The notes: generated from the letters alone by a model not told the origin. Counted from the first letter of the stretch, positions 25,201 through 33,704 are shown. The stretch: DNA of 64,000 bases from Rhodoferax sp. (GCF_023700745.1 NZ_JAMPYG010000001.1:354889-418888); one strand, 5' to 3'. A program made the numbers and translations.

Positions 25201-25222
25201 CCCGGAATTTTCGACCCTTATC

Positions 25223-26008
25223 CTACCGTTCAGTCGCGTCGAGGGTCTTTTGTAGAAGCTGCTTGAGTTCGGTGATATTGAACACACCTGGTGCCAGCGG
25301 GGGCAAACTCTGACTGGCGGCAATGATCAGCGGCAACTTGAAGTCTTCCGGATGAAGGGTGCCATGCTGTCGCTCGTGTCCGGCGTGGTCGCTGGTGACC
25401 AGCACCAAGTAACGGCCACGTTTGGCAACATCGTCCAGTAGCGGGGCCAGCATCGTGTCGATGTAGGTCAGTTCATCCAGATAGTCTTCCGACAGCCAGC
25501 CGGCGTCTGCACCTTCGTCTTCGAGCCCGCTGATGTGAAGAAAGACAAACCGCCTGCCAGGCTTGCCAAAAAAAGTCCGTGCCCGGTCAATGCCGTCATC
25601 CCTGGCCAGCGCGTGCTCGTCCACCGCAGCACTGATCAGATAGCCCAGTTTCGGCTTGGCATAAAAATAAGCGGTGCGAAAACCGCGCTGTTTGGCAAGG
25701 TCAAACAAGGTTTCCCGAGCAACCTGCACCTGGCCCAGCTTCCAGTCGTTGTCCTGCTTGCCACTTTGCTCAGGCGTCAGCCCGGTCATCATGGCGGTGT
25801 GCGCAATCAACGTCTGCGGCGGCGTGACGCTTTGACCTTGCAATGTAAAACGGCCCGAGCGCATCAATCGGTCAAGGGTGGGAGAGGTCTTTTCACCCAG
25901 TGCGGCAGGATGCAAAGCATCAATCGAAACCATCAGCACGGTCTCGACCTCGCTGGCAAAGACAGGTGCAGCAAAAAGAAAGAAGAACAGCAACAAAACA
26001 CGCTTCAT
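25223..26008 (-). CDS. Alkaline-phosphatase-superfamily phosphodiesterase
   Basis: A 261-residue protein. Start ATG 26008 gives a signal peptide (MKRVLLLFFFLFAAPVFA). Metal-binding landmarks of the nucleotide pyrophosphatase/PglZ-like fold are visible: VSIDALHPAAL, PQTLIAHTAMMTGLTP with the Thr nucleophile region, and LVTSDHAGHERQHG. It is probably a periplasmic phosphodiesterase or phosphatase. It is divergent from the permease-trx-VIT1 genes and shares no obvious pathway with neighbours. Confidence 0.75.
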   Translation of the reverse strand: MKRVLLLFFFLFAAPVFASEVETVLMVSIDALHPAALGEKTSPTLDRLMRSGRFTLQGQSVTPPQTLIAHTAMMTGLTPEQSGKQDNDWKLGQVQVARETLFDLAKQRGFRTAYFYAKPKLGYLISAAVDEHALARDDGIDRARTFFGKPGRRFVFLHISGLEDEGADAGWLSEDYLDELTYIDTMLAPLLDDVAKRGRYLVLVTSDHAGHERQHGTLHPEDFKLPLIIAASQSLPPLAPGVFNITELKQLLQKTLDATER

Positions 26009-26126
26009 CACCTGGTGGCTCCTCAAAAGTCTGATTGTCTGCAAGCTGGACGAGATGGATGAATAAATTTTCGTTCAATCTTCAAATGTCCTGCGTCTTT
26101 TTGCACCGTCTGCCGTCTCCACTGGC

Positions 26127-27173
26127 ATGAACACCCTGACCATCTCCCGCAAATCCTGGCCCACGCGCCAGCCCGTGACGTTTCTGGTCATGGCCGCCAT
26201 CGCTTGGTTGGCACTCTACAACACGCTGATTCCAGCCTCCGAGGCGCTGGTTGCCATGTTGCCGGTGGACCGAACCAGCCATCTGGGTGGCGCGCTGCAG
26301 TTTTTCTTTTACGACACGCCCAAGGTGCTGCTGCTGCTGACCGCCGTGGTCTTTGTCATGGGCATGGTTAACAGTTACTTCTCGCCGGAGCGCACCCGCG
26401 CGTTGCTGGCTGGGCGTAGTGAAGGCGCTGCCAATGTGATGGCTGCGTCATTGGGCATCGTGACACCGTTCTGCTCCTGCTCGGCGGTACCGCTGTTCAT
26501 TGGTTTTGTACAAGCCGGTGTCCCGCTGGGAGTCACGTTCTCGTTCCTGATTTCGGCACCAATGGTCAATGAGGTGGCGCTGACGCTGTTGTTTGGCATG
26601 TTTGGCTGGAAAGTCGCCCTGCTCTATTTGGGCCTGGGGTTGGGTGTGGCCATTATTGCCGGCTGGATCATTGGCCGCCTGAAGATGGAAGCGTACCTGG
26701 AAGACTGGGTGCGCGACATGCCCAAAACGTCCGCCGAATTTGAAGTCACCGGCATGACGCTGGGTGAACGCATTGAAGGTGGTTTTCAGGCCGTGAAGGA
26801 AATAGTCGGCAAAGTCTGGCCCTACATCCTGATCGGGATCGCGCTGGGCGCGCTGATTCACGGTTATGTGCCCGAAGACTTCATGGCCAGCTTCATGGGA
26901 AAAGAGGTCTGGTGGAGCGTGCCATTAGCCGTGATCATGGGGGTACCGATGTACACCAACGCGGCCGGAGTGATCCCGATCGTGCAGGCCCTGCTGGCCA
27001 AGGGTGCGGCGCTGGGTACCGTGCTGGCTTTCATGATGAGCGTGATTGCCCTGTCACTGCCCGAGATGATCATTCTGCGCAAGGTGCTCAAGCTTCGGCT
27101 GATCGCCACCTTTGCCGCGGTTGTGGCCGGCGGCATCCTGCTGGTCGGTTGTGTCTTTAACGCGGTGCTGTAG
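26127..27173 (+). CDS. ArsP/DUF318-type permease (short form)
   Basis: A 348-residue polytopic permease with about eight helices. The family signature is TPFCSCSAVPLFIGFVQAGVPLGVTFSFLISAPMVNEVAL, followed by a second family block near the C-terminus (GVPMYTNAAGVIPIVQALLAKGAALGT). Its small CxxC partner follows after 36 bases, and arsR-arsC-acr3 lies a little downstream. An organoarsenical or As(III)-thiol export role is plausible. It is a paralogue of the minus-strand permease at 23091. Confidence 0.78.
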   Translation: MNTLTISRKSWPTRQPVTFLVMAAIAWLALYNTLIPASEALVAMLPVDRTSHLGGALQFFFYDTPKVLLLLTAVVFVMGMVNSYFSPERTRALLAGRSEGAANVMAASLGIVTPFCSCSAVPLFIGFVQAGVPLGVTFSFLISAPMVNEVALTLLFGMFGWKVALLYLGLGLGVAIIAGWIIGRLKMEAYLEDWVRDMPKTSAEFEVTGMTLGERIEGGFQAVKEIVGKVWPYILIGIALGALIHGYVPEDFMASFMGKEVWWSVPLAVIMGVPMYTNAAGVIPIVQALLAKGAALGTVLAFMMSVIALSLPEMIILRKVLKLRLIATFAAVVAGGILLVGCVFNAVL

Positions 27174-27209
27174 CCGAACATTTTTAAACTCAAATTTCAA
27201 GGAAATCTC

Positions 27210-27446
27210 ATGAACATCAAGATTCTCGGCACCGGTTGTGCCAACTGCAAAGCCACCGTGACGCTCATCGACCAGATCGCCCAAGCCAAAGGCGTGGCGA
27301 TCAAACTTGAAAAAGTGGAAGAACTGCGCGATATCATGAACTTTGGCGTGATGAGCACGCCCGGCGTGGTCATCAATGGCAAAGTGGTTCATGCCGGTGG
27401 CATTCCCACCCGCGACAAGATTGAGCAGTGGCTGGCAGCAGCCTGA
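27210..27446 (+). CDS. Small thioredoxin-like CxxC protein
   Basis: A 78-residue protein (MNIKILGTGCANCKATVTLI...) with the CANC active site and STPGVVINGKVVHAGGIP C-terminal half. It is a close structural parallel to the minus-strand copy at 22817. AAGGAAA precedes ATG 27210. Its gene lies between the permease and a DUF2798 gene in what looks like one operon. Confidence 0.85.
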   Translation: MNIKILGTGCANCKATVTLIDQIAQAKGVAIKLEKVEELRDIMNFGVMSTPGVVINGKVVHAGGIPTRDKIEQWLAAA

Positions 27447-27467
27447 TCAAACACAAGGAACAACGAC

Positions 27468-27701
27468 ATGCATCCGCAAAAAAAATTCCACCTGATTTTT
27501 TCATTGATCATGGGCGCCATGATGATTTTCCTGATGACGCTGGTCATCACTTTCATCAATGTCGGACTGACGGATAACTTTTTCAGGCTGTGGATGAAAG
27601 CTTTTGGCATTGCCTATGTGGTGGGCGTGCCGGTGATCTTTTTCCTGGCACCGGTGGCGCGCAAATTGACAGGCCGGCTGTTGGGCGTCTCTCCCGCTTG
27701 A
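27468..27701 (+). CDS. DUF2798 small membrane protein
   Basis: A 77-residue protein with two hydrophobic helices (about residues 8-32 and 42-66: LIFSLIMGAMMIFLMTLVITF and AFGIAYVVGVPVIFFLAP). It matches the DUF2798 pattern of paired helices with a short basic C-terminus. The start has AAGGAAC upstream. Function is unknown; position inside the arsenic-linked operon may hint at metal stress. Confidence 0.7.
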   Translation: MHPQKKFHLIFSLIMGAMMIFLMTLVITFINVGLTDNFFRLWMKAFGIAYVVGVPVIFFLAPVARKLTGRLLGVSPA

Positions 27702-27715
27702 CGCGCAGGCAAACC

Positions 27716-28411
27716 ATGGCCGGCATTCAGTCTGAATACCATCGAACGCAGCACATCGGCTGGCTGCGTGCCGCCGTGCTGGGCGCCAATGACGGCATCG
27801 TCTCCACCGCCAGCCTGATCCTGGGCGTAGCAGCTGCCAGCGTCACCCAGAGTGCCGTTCTGGTAGCCGGCGTGGCGGGTCTGGTGGCCGGGGCCATGTC
27901 GATGGCGGCAGGCGAATATGTGTCGGTCAGTTCGCAGTCGGATACCGAACAGGCCGACATTGCCCGCGAGCGACACGAATTGGCCACCGATGGTGCGCGT
28001 GAACTGGCCGAACTGGCGGCTATTTACGAGCGGCGTGGGCTGGACGCCAACCTTGCGCAACAGGTGGCAACACAATTGACAGCCAAAGATGCACTGCAAG
28101 CCCACACCCGCGACGAACTCGGTATTTCTGACACCACCAGTGCCAACCCGTTGCAAGCCGCGCTTGTGTCGGCATTGTCGTTTGTCGTCGGCGCTGGCTT
28201 GCCCCTGCTGACCGCCTGGCTCGCGCCCTATCTCTATCTGACACCCGTGGTAGCAGCCACCTCGCTGCTGTTTTTGGTGATTCTGGGTGGCCTGGCAGCC
28301 CACATGGGTGGTGCCGGCATCGGCAAAGGCATTTTGCGTGTGACATTCTGGGGCGCGCTGGCAATGGCCTGTACAGCAGGCGTCGGCTGGTTGTTTGGTG
28401 TTGCGCTGTGA
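27716..28411 (+). CDS. VIT1/CCC1-family iron or manganese transporter
   Basis: A 231-residue VIT1-like protein; ATG 27716 is chosen because the longer frame overlaps the DUF2798 gene. Two helices flank GANDGIVSTASLILGVAAAS, the conserved N-terminal stretch, and the acidic cytoplasmic part SSQSDTEQADIARERHELA holds the metal-binding region typical of bacterial CCC1/VIT1 proteins. Three C-terminal helices follow. Bacterial homologues move Fe2+ or Mn2+. Its presence beside arsenic genes is not explained. Confidence 0.8.
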   Translation: MAGIQSEYHRTQHIGWLRAAVLGANDGIVSTASLILGVAAASVTQSAVLVAGVAGLVAGAMSMAAGEYVSVSSQSDTEQADIARERHELATDGARELAELAAIYERRGLDANLAQQVATQLTAKDALQAHTRDELGISDTTSANPLQAALVSALSFVVGAGLPLLTAWLAPYLYLTPVVAATSLLFLVILGGLAAHMGGAGIGKGILRVTFWGALAMACTAGVGWLFGVAL

Positions 28412-28490
28412 CCTCTCTGCCAATATTTCCATCGCTCTGATTTTCCAGCAGGGCTCATGCCAATGCCAAATCAAGTTGAAATTATTTATT

Positions 28491-28510
28491 CAACTATTCA
28501 ATAATAGTTG
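28491..28510. promoter_or_regulatory. ArsR-type operator dyad
   Basis: CAACTATTCAATAATAGTTG is an 8-bp perfect inverted repeat (CAACTATT/AATAGTTG) around a 4-bp spacer, ending 1 base before the first possible arsR start codon. ArsR-family repressors bind such imperfect 12-2-12-like dyads, and this one sits where it would block transcription of arsR and the downstream ars genes. Confidence 0.7.
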
Positions 28511-28523
28511 TATGATTAAACCT

Positions 28524-28853
28524 ATGGATAAATTATTGGCTTCCTCCGTTTTTGAATCTCTCGCCTCAGGCTTACGTCTGGATGTTTACCGCTTGCTGGT
28601 CAAAGCCGGGCCGCAAGGGTTGGTGGCAGGAGAAATAGGCACTGCACTGGATGTGCCGCCGACCAATCTGTCATTCCATTTAAAAGCCTTGACGCATGCA
28701 CAGCTTGTGTCAGTGGTGCAAGAAGGTCGCTACCAGCGCTACCGCGCCAATCTGGCGCTGATGCAGGACCTGATTGTTTACTTGACCGCCGAGTGCTGCG
28801 CGGGTCACCCTGAGCAGTGTATTGAAACCTGCCCGGCACCTGTTTGCGCTTGA
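28524..28853 (+). CDS. arsR: ArsR/SmtB-family arsenic-responsive repressor
   Basis: A 109-residue winged-helix repressor (MDKLLASSVFESLASGLRLDVYRLL...). The DNA-recognition segment is GLVAGEIGTALDVPPTNLSFHLKALTHAQLV. The C-terminal ECCAGHPEQCIETCPAPVC is cysteine-rich and would bind As(III)/Sb(III), a pattern seen in ars-operon ArsR proteins. ATG 28524 is chosen; ATG 28512 is possible. It lies just upstream of arsC and acr3. Confidence 0.85.
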   Translation: MDKLLASSVFESLASGLRLDVYRLLVKAGPQGLVAGEIGTALDVPPTNLSFHLKALTHAQLVSVVQEGRYQRYRANLALMQDLIVYLTAECCAGHPEQCIETCPAPVCA

Positions 28854-28993
28854 ATCTGGCGCCGTGAGAGCTGTTTAAGTTCACTGATTATCTGAAGAAA
28901 TCAGCATGAAAAAATTCAATCCATCGCCACGCGTCACGCGCCGCGAACCTGTTTCACCACGCACTTCAAGCTTCCCCTCCAAAGACCTCTGAC

Positions 28994-29497
28994 ATGACGC
29001 ATCAACCACTCAATGTGCTTTTTTTGTGCACCCACAACTCGGCGCGCAGCATACTTGCCGAGGCCATCCTGAACCACATTGGCCGTGGGCGCTTCAAGGC
29101 GTACTCGGCCGGCAGCAGCCCGCGTGACAACCAGCAACCCAACCCGCTGGGCCTGCAGGTCTTGCAAAACGCAGGCATTGCCACTGCGGGGCTGTACAGC
29201 AAAAGCTGGGATGAATTTGGCCGTGCGGATGCGCCGCACATGGACCTGGTGATCACCGTTTGCGACAACGCTGCCGGTGAGGTCTGCCCCTATTGGCCTG
29301 GCCAGCCGGCCACGGCGCACTGGGGCTACCCTGACCCGTCTGCAGGCGATGCTGACGATGCCCACAAGCTCGAAGCCTTCCGGCAAACGATGCTGGCCCT
29401 GAAGCGCCGGCTGGAGCTGATGGTGAGCCTGCCCGCCACCAAACTGGAAAAAACCATGTTGCAAAGTACCGTCCGCGACATGACCAAGGAACAATGA
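28994..29497 (+). CDS. arsC: Arsenate reductase ArsC (LMW-phosphatase type)
   Basis: A 167-residue thioredoxin-coupled arsenate reductase. The P-loop-like active site is [10 protein letters not shown] with catalytic C12; [14 protein letters not shown] holds the second cysteine of the relay. It reduces arsenate to arsenite for export by the Acr3 pump that follows after one base. A 28-residue Arg/Pro-rich open frame before it (28905-28991) is probably not a gene. Confidence 0.88.
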   Translation: MTHQPLNVLFLCTHNSARSILAEAILNHIGRGRFKAYSAGSSPRDNQQPNPLGLQVLQNAGIATAGLYSKSWDEFGRADAPHMDLVITVCDNAAGEVCPYWPGQPATAHWGYPDPSAGDADDAHKLEAFRQTMLALKRRLELMVSLPATKLEKTMLQSTVRDMTKEQ

Positions 29498-29498
29498 C

Positions 29499-30518
29499 AT
29501 GGGCTTATTTGAACGTTATCTGACAGTTTGGGTGGCACTGGGTATCGCTGCAGGAGTGGGCCTTGGGCTGCTGATGCCTGGCACCTTTGAGGTCATTGCT
29601 GCGCTGGAAATCGCCCATGTCAACCTGGTGGTGGCGGTACTCATCTGGGTCATGATTTACCCGATGATGATCCAGATCGACTGGTCGGCGATGAAAGACG
29701 TAGGCAAAAAACCGCGCGGCCTGGCGTTGACGCTGGTGGTGAACTGGCTCATCAAGCCTTTCACGATGGCCGCTCTGGGCGTGCTGTTCTTCCACTACCT
29801 GTTTGCGCCCTGGGTCGATCCGCAGTCGGCCAGCGAATACATTGCCGGCATGATTTTGCTGGGCGTGGCTCCGTGCACCGCCATGGTGTTTGTCTGGAGC
29901 CAGCTGGTCAGGGGCGATGCCAACTACACCCTGGTGCAGGTCTCGGTCAACGACCTGATCATGGTCTTTGCCTTTGCGCCCATCGCCGCTTTTTTGCTGG
30001 GCGTGACCGACCTCACCGTGCCTTGGCAAACGCTGCTGCTTTCGACCGTGCTCTACGTGGTGCTGCCGCTGGCGGCGGGCATGGCCACGCGCAGCATGTT
30101 GACGCATCGCTCTGACCACGCCCTGGGTGAATTCGTGGCGCGACTGAAACCCTGGTCGGTCGTTGGCCTGATTGCCACCGTGGTGCTGCTGTTTGGTTTC
30201 CAGGCACAAACCATCGTGGCCAAGCCACTCATCATCGGCCTGATTGCGATCCCGCTGATTCTGCAAACCTATGGCATTTTCTTTATCAGCTGGTGGGGCG
30301 CGCGGCTGCTCAAGCTGCCGCACCAGATCGCCGGACCGGCCTGCCTGATCGGCACCTCCAACTTTTTTGAGCTGGCCGTGGCTGTGGCCATTTCCCTCTT
30401 TGGACTCAATTCCGGTGCCGCTCTGGCCACCGTGGTGGGTGTTCTGGTAGAAGTGCCAGTCATGCTGTCATTGGTGTGGCTGGTGAACCGGGCCGGGGAT
30501 CGGCTTGAACGTACCTGA
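29499..30518 (+). CDS. acr3: Arsenite efflux transporter ACR3
   Basis: A 339-residue, about ten-helix arsenite/proton antiporter of the ACR3 type, not ArsB. The conserved cysteine lies in [13 protein letters not shown], and [11 protein letters not shown] and [20 protein letters not shown] blocks are present. It ends the ars operon, with no separate ArsA. Confidence 0.88.
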   Translation: MGLFERYLTVWVALGIAAGVGLGLLMPGTFEVIAALEIAHVNLVVAVLIWVMIYPMMIQIDWSAMKDVGKKPRGLALTLVVNWLIKPFTMAALGVLFFHYLFAPWVDPQSASEYIAGMILLGVAPCTAMVFVWSQLVRGDANYTLVQVSVNDLIMVFAFAPIAAFLLGVTDLTVPWQTLLLSTVLYVVLPLAAGMATRSMLTHRSDHALGEFVARLKPWSVVGLIATVVLLFGFQAQTIVAKPLIIGLIAIPLILQTYGIFFISWWGARLLKLPHQIAGPACLIGTSNFFELAVAVAISLFGLNSGAALATVVGVLVEVPVMLSLVWLVNRAGDRLERT

Positions 30519-30578
30519 GCCAATGCCAGCCTCAATCTGCATCCCGGCAAAAGCAATCACCCAATTCAGGCTTGAGAA

Positions 30579-30607
30579 TTGACAACACCTGTGATGCCAA
30601 CCACAAT
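30579..30607 (+). promoter_or_regulatory. Sigma-70-like promoter upstream of the DUF2789 genes
   Basis: TTGACA (30579-30584), a 17-bp spacer and CACAAT (30602-30607). The -35 box is perfect; the -10 box is weaker. It fits transcription of the leader ORF and DUF2789 gene about 100 bases downstream. Confidence 0.4.
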
Positions 30608-30710
30608 GACCGTCCGGCGAGTTAGCTCCCCTTAATCTAGATATCTGCTCGTCAGCATGCCATACAACAAACATGGTGTGTATTCATCTGGTTGTTCAAG
30701 GAGTAACGCA

Positions 30711-30782
30711 ATGACAGCAAGTCAAAGTCTGATCTACACCCCGATGCACACTGGGGTTGCTGTAGCGCTGGACATACGGTGA
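30711..30782 (+). CDS. 23-residue leader ORF coupled to the DUF2789 gene
   Basis: Starts at ATG 30711 with a strong AAGGAG 7 bases upstream and ends at TGA 30782, inside the GTG start of the next gene (GTGA overlap). The peptide is MTASQSLIYTPMHTGVAVAL then DIR; it resembles nothing I recognise. Translation coupling to the next gene is the likely function, though a remnant is possible. Confidence 0.4.
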   Translation: MTASQSLIYTPMHTGVAVALDIR

Positions 30783-31036
30783 GCGCAACCATGGACAATA
30801 CCATCCACCATTTCCATGATCTCTTCGCCCAATTGGGTCTGCCGTACGATAACGTGAGCATTGAACAGTTCATCGGATCGCATTCGCCGCTGGCACCAGA
30901 AGTCAAGCTACCCGAAGCCTCCTTCTGGACGTCTGCACAAGCGACCTTCCTGCGTGAAGCCTGCGTGCAGGATGCTGACTGGGCTGGACTGGCCGACCAG
31001 TTGAACGTGGCATTGCGAAAGCCGACGCATCCGTAA
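30779..31036 (+). CDS. DUF2789 domain protein
   Basis: An 85-residue protein from GTG 30779, or 81 residues from ATG 30791. The body, HHFHDLFAQLGLPYDN...IEQFIGSH and AQATFLREACVQDADWAGLADQLNVALR, fits the DUF2789 family of small soluble proteobacterial proteins of unknown function. The GTG start overlaps the stop of the tiny upstream ORF. A bidirectional terminator follows at 31210. Confidence 0.75.
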   Translation: MSATMDNTIHHFHDLFAQLGLPYDNVSIEQFIGSHSPLAPEVKLPEASFWTSAQATFLREACVQDADWAGLADQLNVALRKPTHP

Positions 31037-31138
31037 ATCAGGTGACTTCAGCCAACGCCACAGCGCGTTAGCTTCAGACTTGCGCAAGAGCGACAGGCAC
31101 TATTGCCGAAATGAACCGTAATGATGTTTTGATGACGC

Positions 31139-31164
31139 TGTCAGATCCGTGACGATATCTGACA
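31139..31164. repeat. Hairpin between DUF2789 gene and terminator
   Basis: TGTCAGAT (31139-31146) pairs with ATCTGACA (31157-31164) across a 10-base loop. Without a T-run it is not an intrinsic terminator. Possibly a protein-binding dyad or remnant; no function assigned. Confidence 0.35.
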
Positions 31165-31209
31165 ACTTGCTGCCGTTTCAGGTGTCAAGAGCTTCGCCTA
31201 AGTCAATTG

Positions 31210-31244
31210 AAATGGCCCTGCCGGAAATTCCGGCAGGGCCATTT
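31210..31244. terminator. Bidirectional terminator
   Basis: A perfect 16-bp inverted repeat (31210-31225 with 31229-31244) has A-runs and T-runs at both ends and a 3-base loop. It separates the DUF2789 gene (+) from the converging multihaem cytochrome gene (-). Confidence 0.85.
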
Positions 31245-31268
31245 AGTTTCATAGAACCCTGATAACGA

Positions 31269-33278
31269 TCAGACTTGCGTGAAGAACCCGATCCCTACCA
31301 GTGTCAACAGTGTCAAGCCACAGGCGATCAACACGAAGGCGAGCGCCTTGGCCGCAGTCAACTTGGCGGGTGATGGGGCATCCACCAAGTACTTCTCCAA
31401 TTCTCCACTCTTGACCAGGCGTTCATATTCCAGCGCATGTTCATGCTTGAACTCTTCGAGTGAGAACGTGCCGGTGAACATCACCACCTCGACCGGGAAC
31501 TTGTCGGGCCGGAAATGGTTGTTGAAGAAATGCACGGTGAACAAGAACACCACCGCCAGGAAGGCTTCCTCGGCATGGAAGATGGCCGCCACGTTGAAAA
31601 CCCAGCCCGGCAGGAAGGCACCAAAGACATTGGGCAGCCACATGATCAGACCACTGACACCAATGATGGTCACCCCCCAGAACGGAGCCCAGTAGTCAAA
31701 CTTCTCCCAGTAGGTCCAGCGGTCGAACTTGGGACGCGGACCCATGCCAAAGAACCACTTGAACATGGCAATCATGTCTTTGCCGTCCTGCAGGTTGGGC
31801 ACCAGAGAATCCGGCCCAAAGAACTTGAAGGTGCTCCAGTTCTTCGCAATGCGCCAGGTGATGTAGAACAGGTGCCAGAAGAATACGCCGGCAAACAGCA
31901 CCGCAGCGGTACGGTGAATGATGCCTGCTGTGTGCGGGCCACCAAGCGCTGTCATGAGCGGCACCGCCCACGGTGAACTCGGATAGAACAGCGGAATACC
32001 TGTCAGGGTCAACACCATCAGACTCAAGGCAAAGGTGATGTGGGCCAGGCGCCAGATCGGGCTGAAGCGACGCACATGTTTGCCTTTGTACTTCTCAGGA
32101 ACATTGTCCATTTTGATATGGGGCTGCCCTGCTTTTTCCCGCCGTTCTTTGAATTCACGATAGAACCACAACAAGGTGTGCAGCCAGAAGAAGGCAAAAG
32201 TACCTACCAGCAGTTGCAGCATGATTTGCCAAGCCACCCAGATCTGGGGGTACTTGTCGAAATCATCCGCGTGACCGTGGGGTTGGTAAGTAGCAAAACC
32301 TTCCGGCGCCAAAGCCAGCTCTTTCTTGCCGCTGTGGCAGGACTGGCAGGTTTTCAGGCGATTGTTGATATGCACCATGGATTTCGGGTTGTCGGCCTTC
32401 AAAATCGTGTGGCTGCCATGGCAGTCATAGCACTTGGCTGTGTAGGTATAACCCAGCGTGCTGATCTGTCCATGGTAGGTGCCCATGTAGGATTTCAGAT
32501 TTTTTTCATGGCAAGTACCGCATTGTTCAGTGACTGCCAGTTTGAAAGGATCGGCACTCGAACTGGTAATGGCGTGTGTGGAATGGCAGTCGGTGCAAAC
32601 AGCAGCCTTGACATTTTTCTTTTCCAAAACTTCCTGACCGTGAATCGAGCCGGCATAGGAATCAAGCTGATCCTCATGGCAACTGCCGCAACTGTTAGAG
32701 ATACTCAAGCGCCATTGGTCATACTGCGGCGTGTTCTTGGCAGGCACATTGAAGCTGTGCGTGTCATGGCAGTTGTCGCATGAGGCATTGGGTTTGGTTT
32801 TGTCGTCCGCATTGGGTCGGGCATGGAACGAGGCTTTGTAGGCCTCAATGTTTTTTGCCACCAATTCAAGCCGTGGCTTGTCTTTGGCGTTGCCGGATTT
32901 CTGGGCTTCGTCCCATAAATTTTGGTGGCAACCAGCGCAATCCACCTTGGCGAGTTTGAGCGCCGGGTCTTTGGTATGGGCGTTGGCTTTTTCTGCGTTG
33001 TCCTTGATATCGGCGTGACATGACACGCAAGTCAAGTTGGCGTGCACGCTCTTGCCAAATTGGTCCGGCATGACGGCATGCAACTCACGTGCCTTGCCTT
33101 CGGCACCCGCAATTTCCAGCTTGCCCTTTTTGCCATCGTGGCAACTCAGGCAGGTGGCGTTGTCGAGCTTGGGCGGCGCAGCTTCAGCCGCAGTGCTGGC
33201 CGCGAGCGCCGGCAAGCTCAGGCAAGCGCCCAGCAGCCAGGCTAGACCACCTAAAAGTAATGAAGATTTGAGTCGCAT
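31269..33278 (-). CDS. Nine-haem cytochrome c fused to a membrane cytochrome b-like domain
   Basis: A 669-residue protein with a signal peptide (about residues 1-26). Residues about 40-350 are a periplasmic multihaem region with nine CxxCH sites (CLSCH, CVSCH, CAGCH, CDNCH, CGSCH, CTDCH, CGTCH, CYDCH, CQSCH). From about 355 on come roughly five or six transmembrane helices with conserved histidines (RLAHITFALS, IIHRTAAVLFAGVFFWHLFYI, FHAEEAF), like a cytochrome b561/formate-dehydrogenase gamma subunit. The likely role is a quinol dehydrogenase passing electrons from membrane quinol to periplasmic acceptors, perhaps metal oxides. Its partner is the cytochrome c gene upstream in the operon. Confidence 0.85.
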   Translation of the reverse strand: MRLKSSLLLGGLAWLLGACLSLPALAASTAAEAAPPKLDNATCLSCHDGKKGKLEIAGAEGKARELHAVMPDQFGKSVHANLTCVSCHADIKDNAEKANAHTKDPALKLAKVDCAGCHQNLWDEAQKSGNAKDKPRLELVAKNIEAYKASFHARPNADDKTKPNASCDNCHDTHSFNVPAKNTPQYDQWRLSISNSCGSCHEDQLDSYAGSIHGQEVLEKKNVKAAVCTDCHSTHAITSSSADPFKLAVTEQCGTCHEKNLKSYMGTYHGQISTLGYTYTAKCYDCHGSHTILKADNPKSMVHINNRLKTCQSCHSGKKELALAPEGFATYQPHGHADDFDKYPQIWVAWQIMLQLLVGTFAFFWLHTLLWFYREFKERREKAGQPHIKMDNVPEKYKGKHVRRFSPIWRLAHITFALSLMVLTLTGIPLFYPSSPWAVPLMTALGGPHTAGIIHRTAAVLFAGVFFWHLFYITWRIAKNWSTFKFFGPDSLVPNLQDGKDMIAMFKWFFGMGPRPKFDRWTYWEKFDYWAPFWGVTIIGVSGLIMWLPNVFGAFLPGWVFNVAAIFHAEEAFLAVVFLFTVHFFNNHFRPDKFPVEVVMFTGTFSLEEFKHEHALEYERLVKSGELEKYLVDAPSPAKLTAAKALAFVLIACGLTLLTLVGIGFFTQV

Positions 33279-33305
33279 GTTTCAATACAGATTAACAAAT
33301 GAAAA

Positions 33306-33333
33306 TGGCCACGGTCTTTCAGGACGGTGGCCA
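33306..33333 (-). repeat. Intercistronic hairpin between the two cytochrome genes
   Basis: TGGCCAC (33306-33312) pairs with GTGGCCA (33327-33333), with a short inner stem, between the small cytochrome gene and the nine-haem gene. It may adjust the ratio of the two messages. Confidence 0.4.
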
Positions 33334-33359
33334 CGAGCTTGTCGAAATACGTGCTGGAA

Positions 33360-33704
33360 TTACTGAGCCAGGATCCAGTCGGCGAGATTTTTCAGCTCTT
33401 TTTGGTCTTTGGTATCGATGATTTTGTGCTTTTCTTCGGTTCCGTCAGCCAGCTTGACCGTCGGGCCAGTGGTGATGCTGGTCAAGATCTTGGACTGTGC
33501 ATCGGCCTTGCCCTTATATTTTTCAGCAATCTTCTTCAAGGCCGGGCCTTTCTTGGTCTTGTCAACAGCGTGGCATTTGGTGCAGTCGTTGGCTTTCATC
33601 AAGGCTTTCGCAGCTTCTTCATCGGGCGCAGCGTGCGCGGGGCTCAAAAAGGCAAGCGCCAATACAGCGGATGCACTGGCGAGGGCGATAGAGGATTTGA
33701 ACAT
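33360..33704 (-). CDS. Small monohaem cytochrome c, probably with non-Met distal ligand
   Basis: A 114-residue secreted cytochrome with one haem site CTKCH (C41, C44, H45) after a signal peptide (AHA cleavage near 25). No methionine occurs after the haem site; the position where class I cytochromes have Met has the KHKII segment instead, so H93 may be the sixth ligand or the site may be five-coordinate. It is upstream of the nine-haem protein in the same transcription unit, 81 bases away, and downstream of the FNR box. Confidence 0.8.
   Translation of the reverse strand: MFKSSIALASASAVLALAFLSPAHAAPDEEAAKALMKANDCTKCHAVDKTKKGPALKKIAEKYKGKADAQSKILTSITTGPTVKLADGTEEKHKIIDTKDQKELKNLADWILAQ

Noticed and set aside
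28905..28991. 28-residue Arg/Pro-rich open frame before arsC
   Set aside because: No ribosome-binding site, no recognisable pattern, and too short to separate from chance.
31210..31244. Treating the perfect inverted repeat as another mobile hairpin family
   Set aside because: It has A/T tails and lies between convergent genes, fitting a standard bidirectional terminator.
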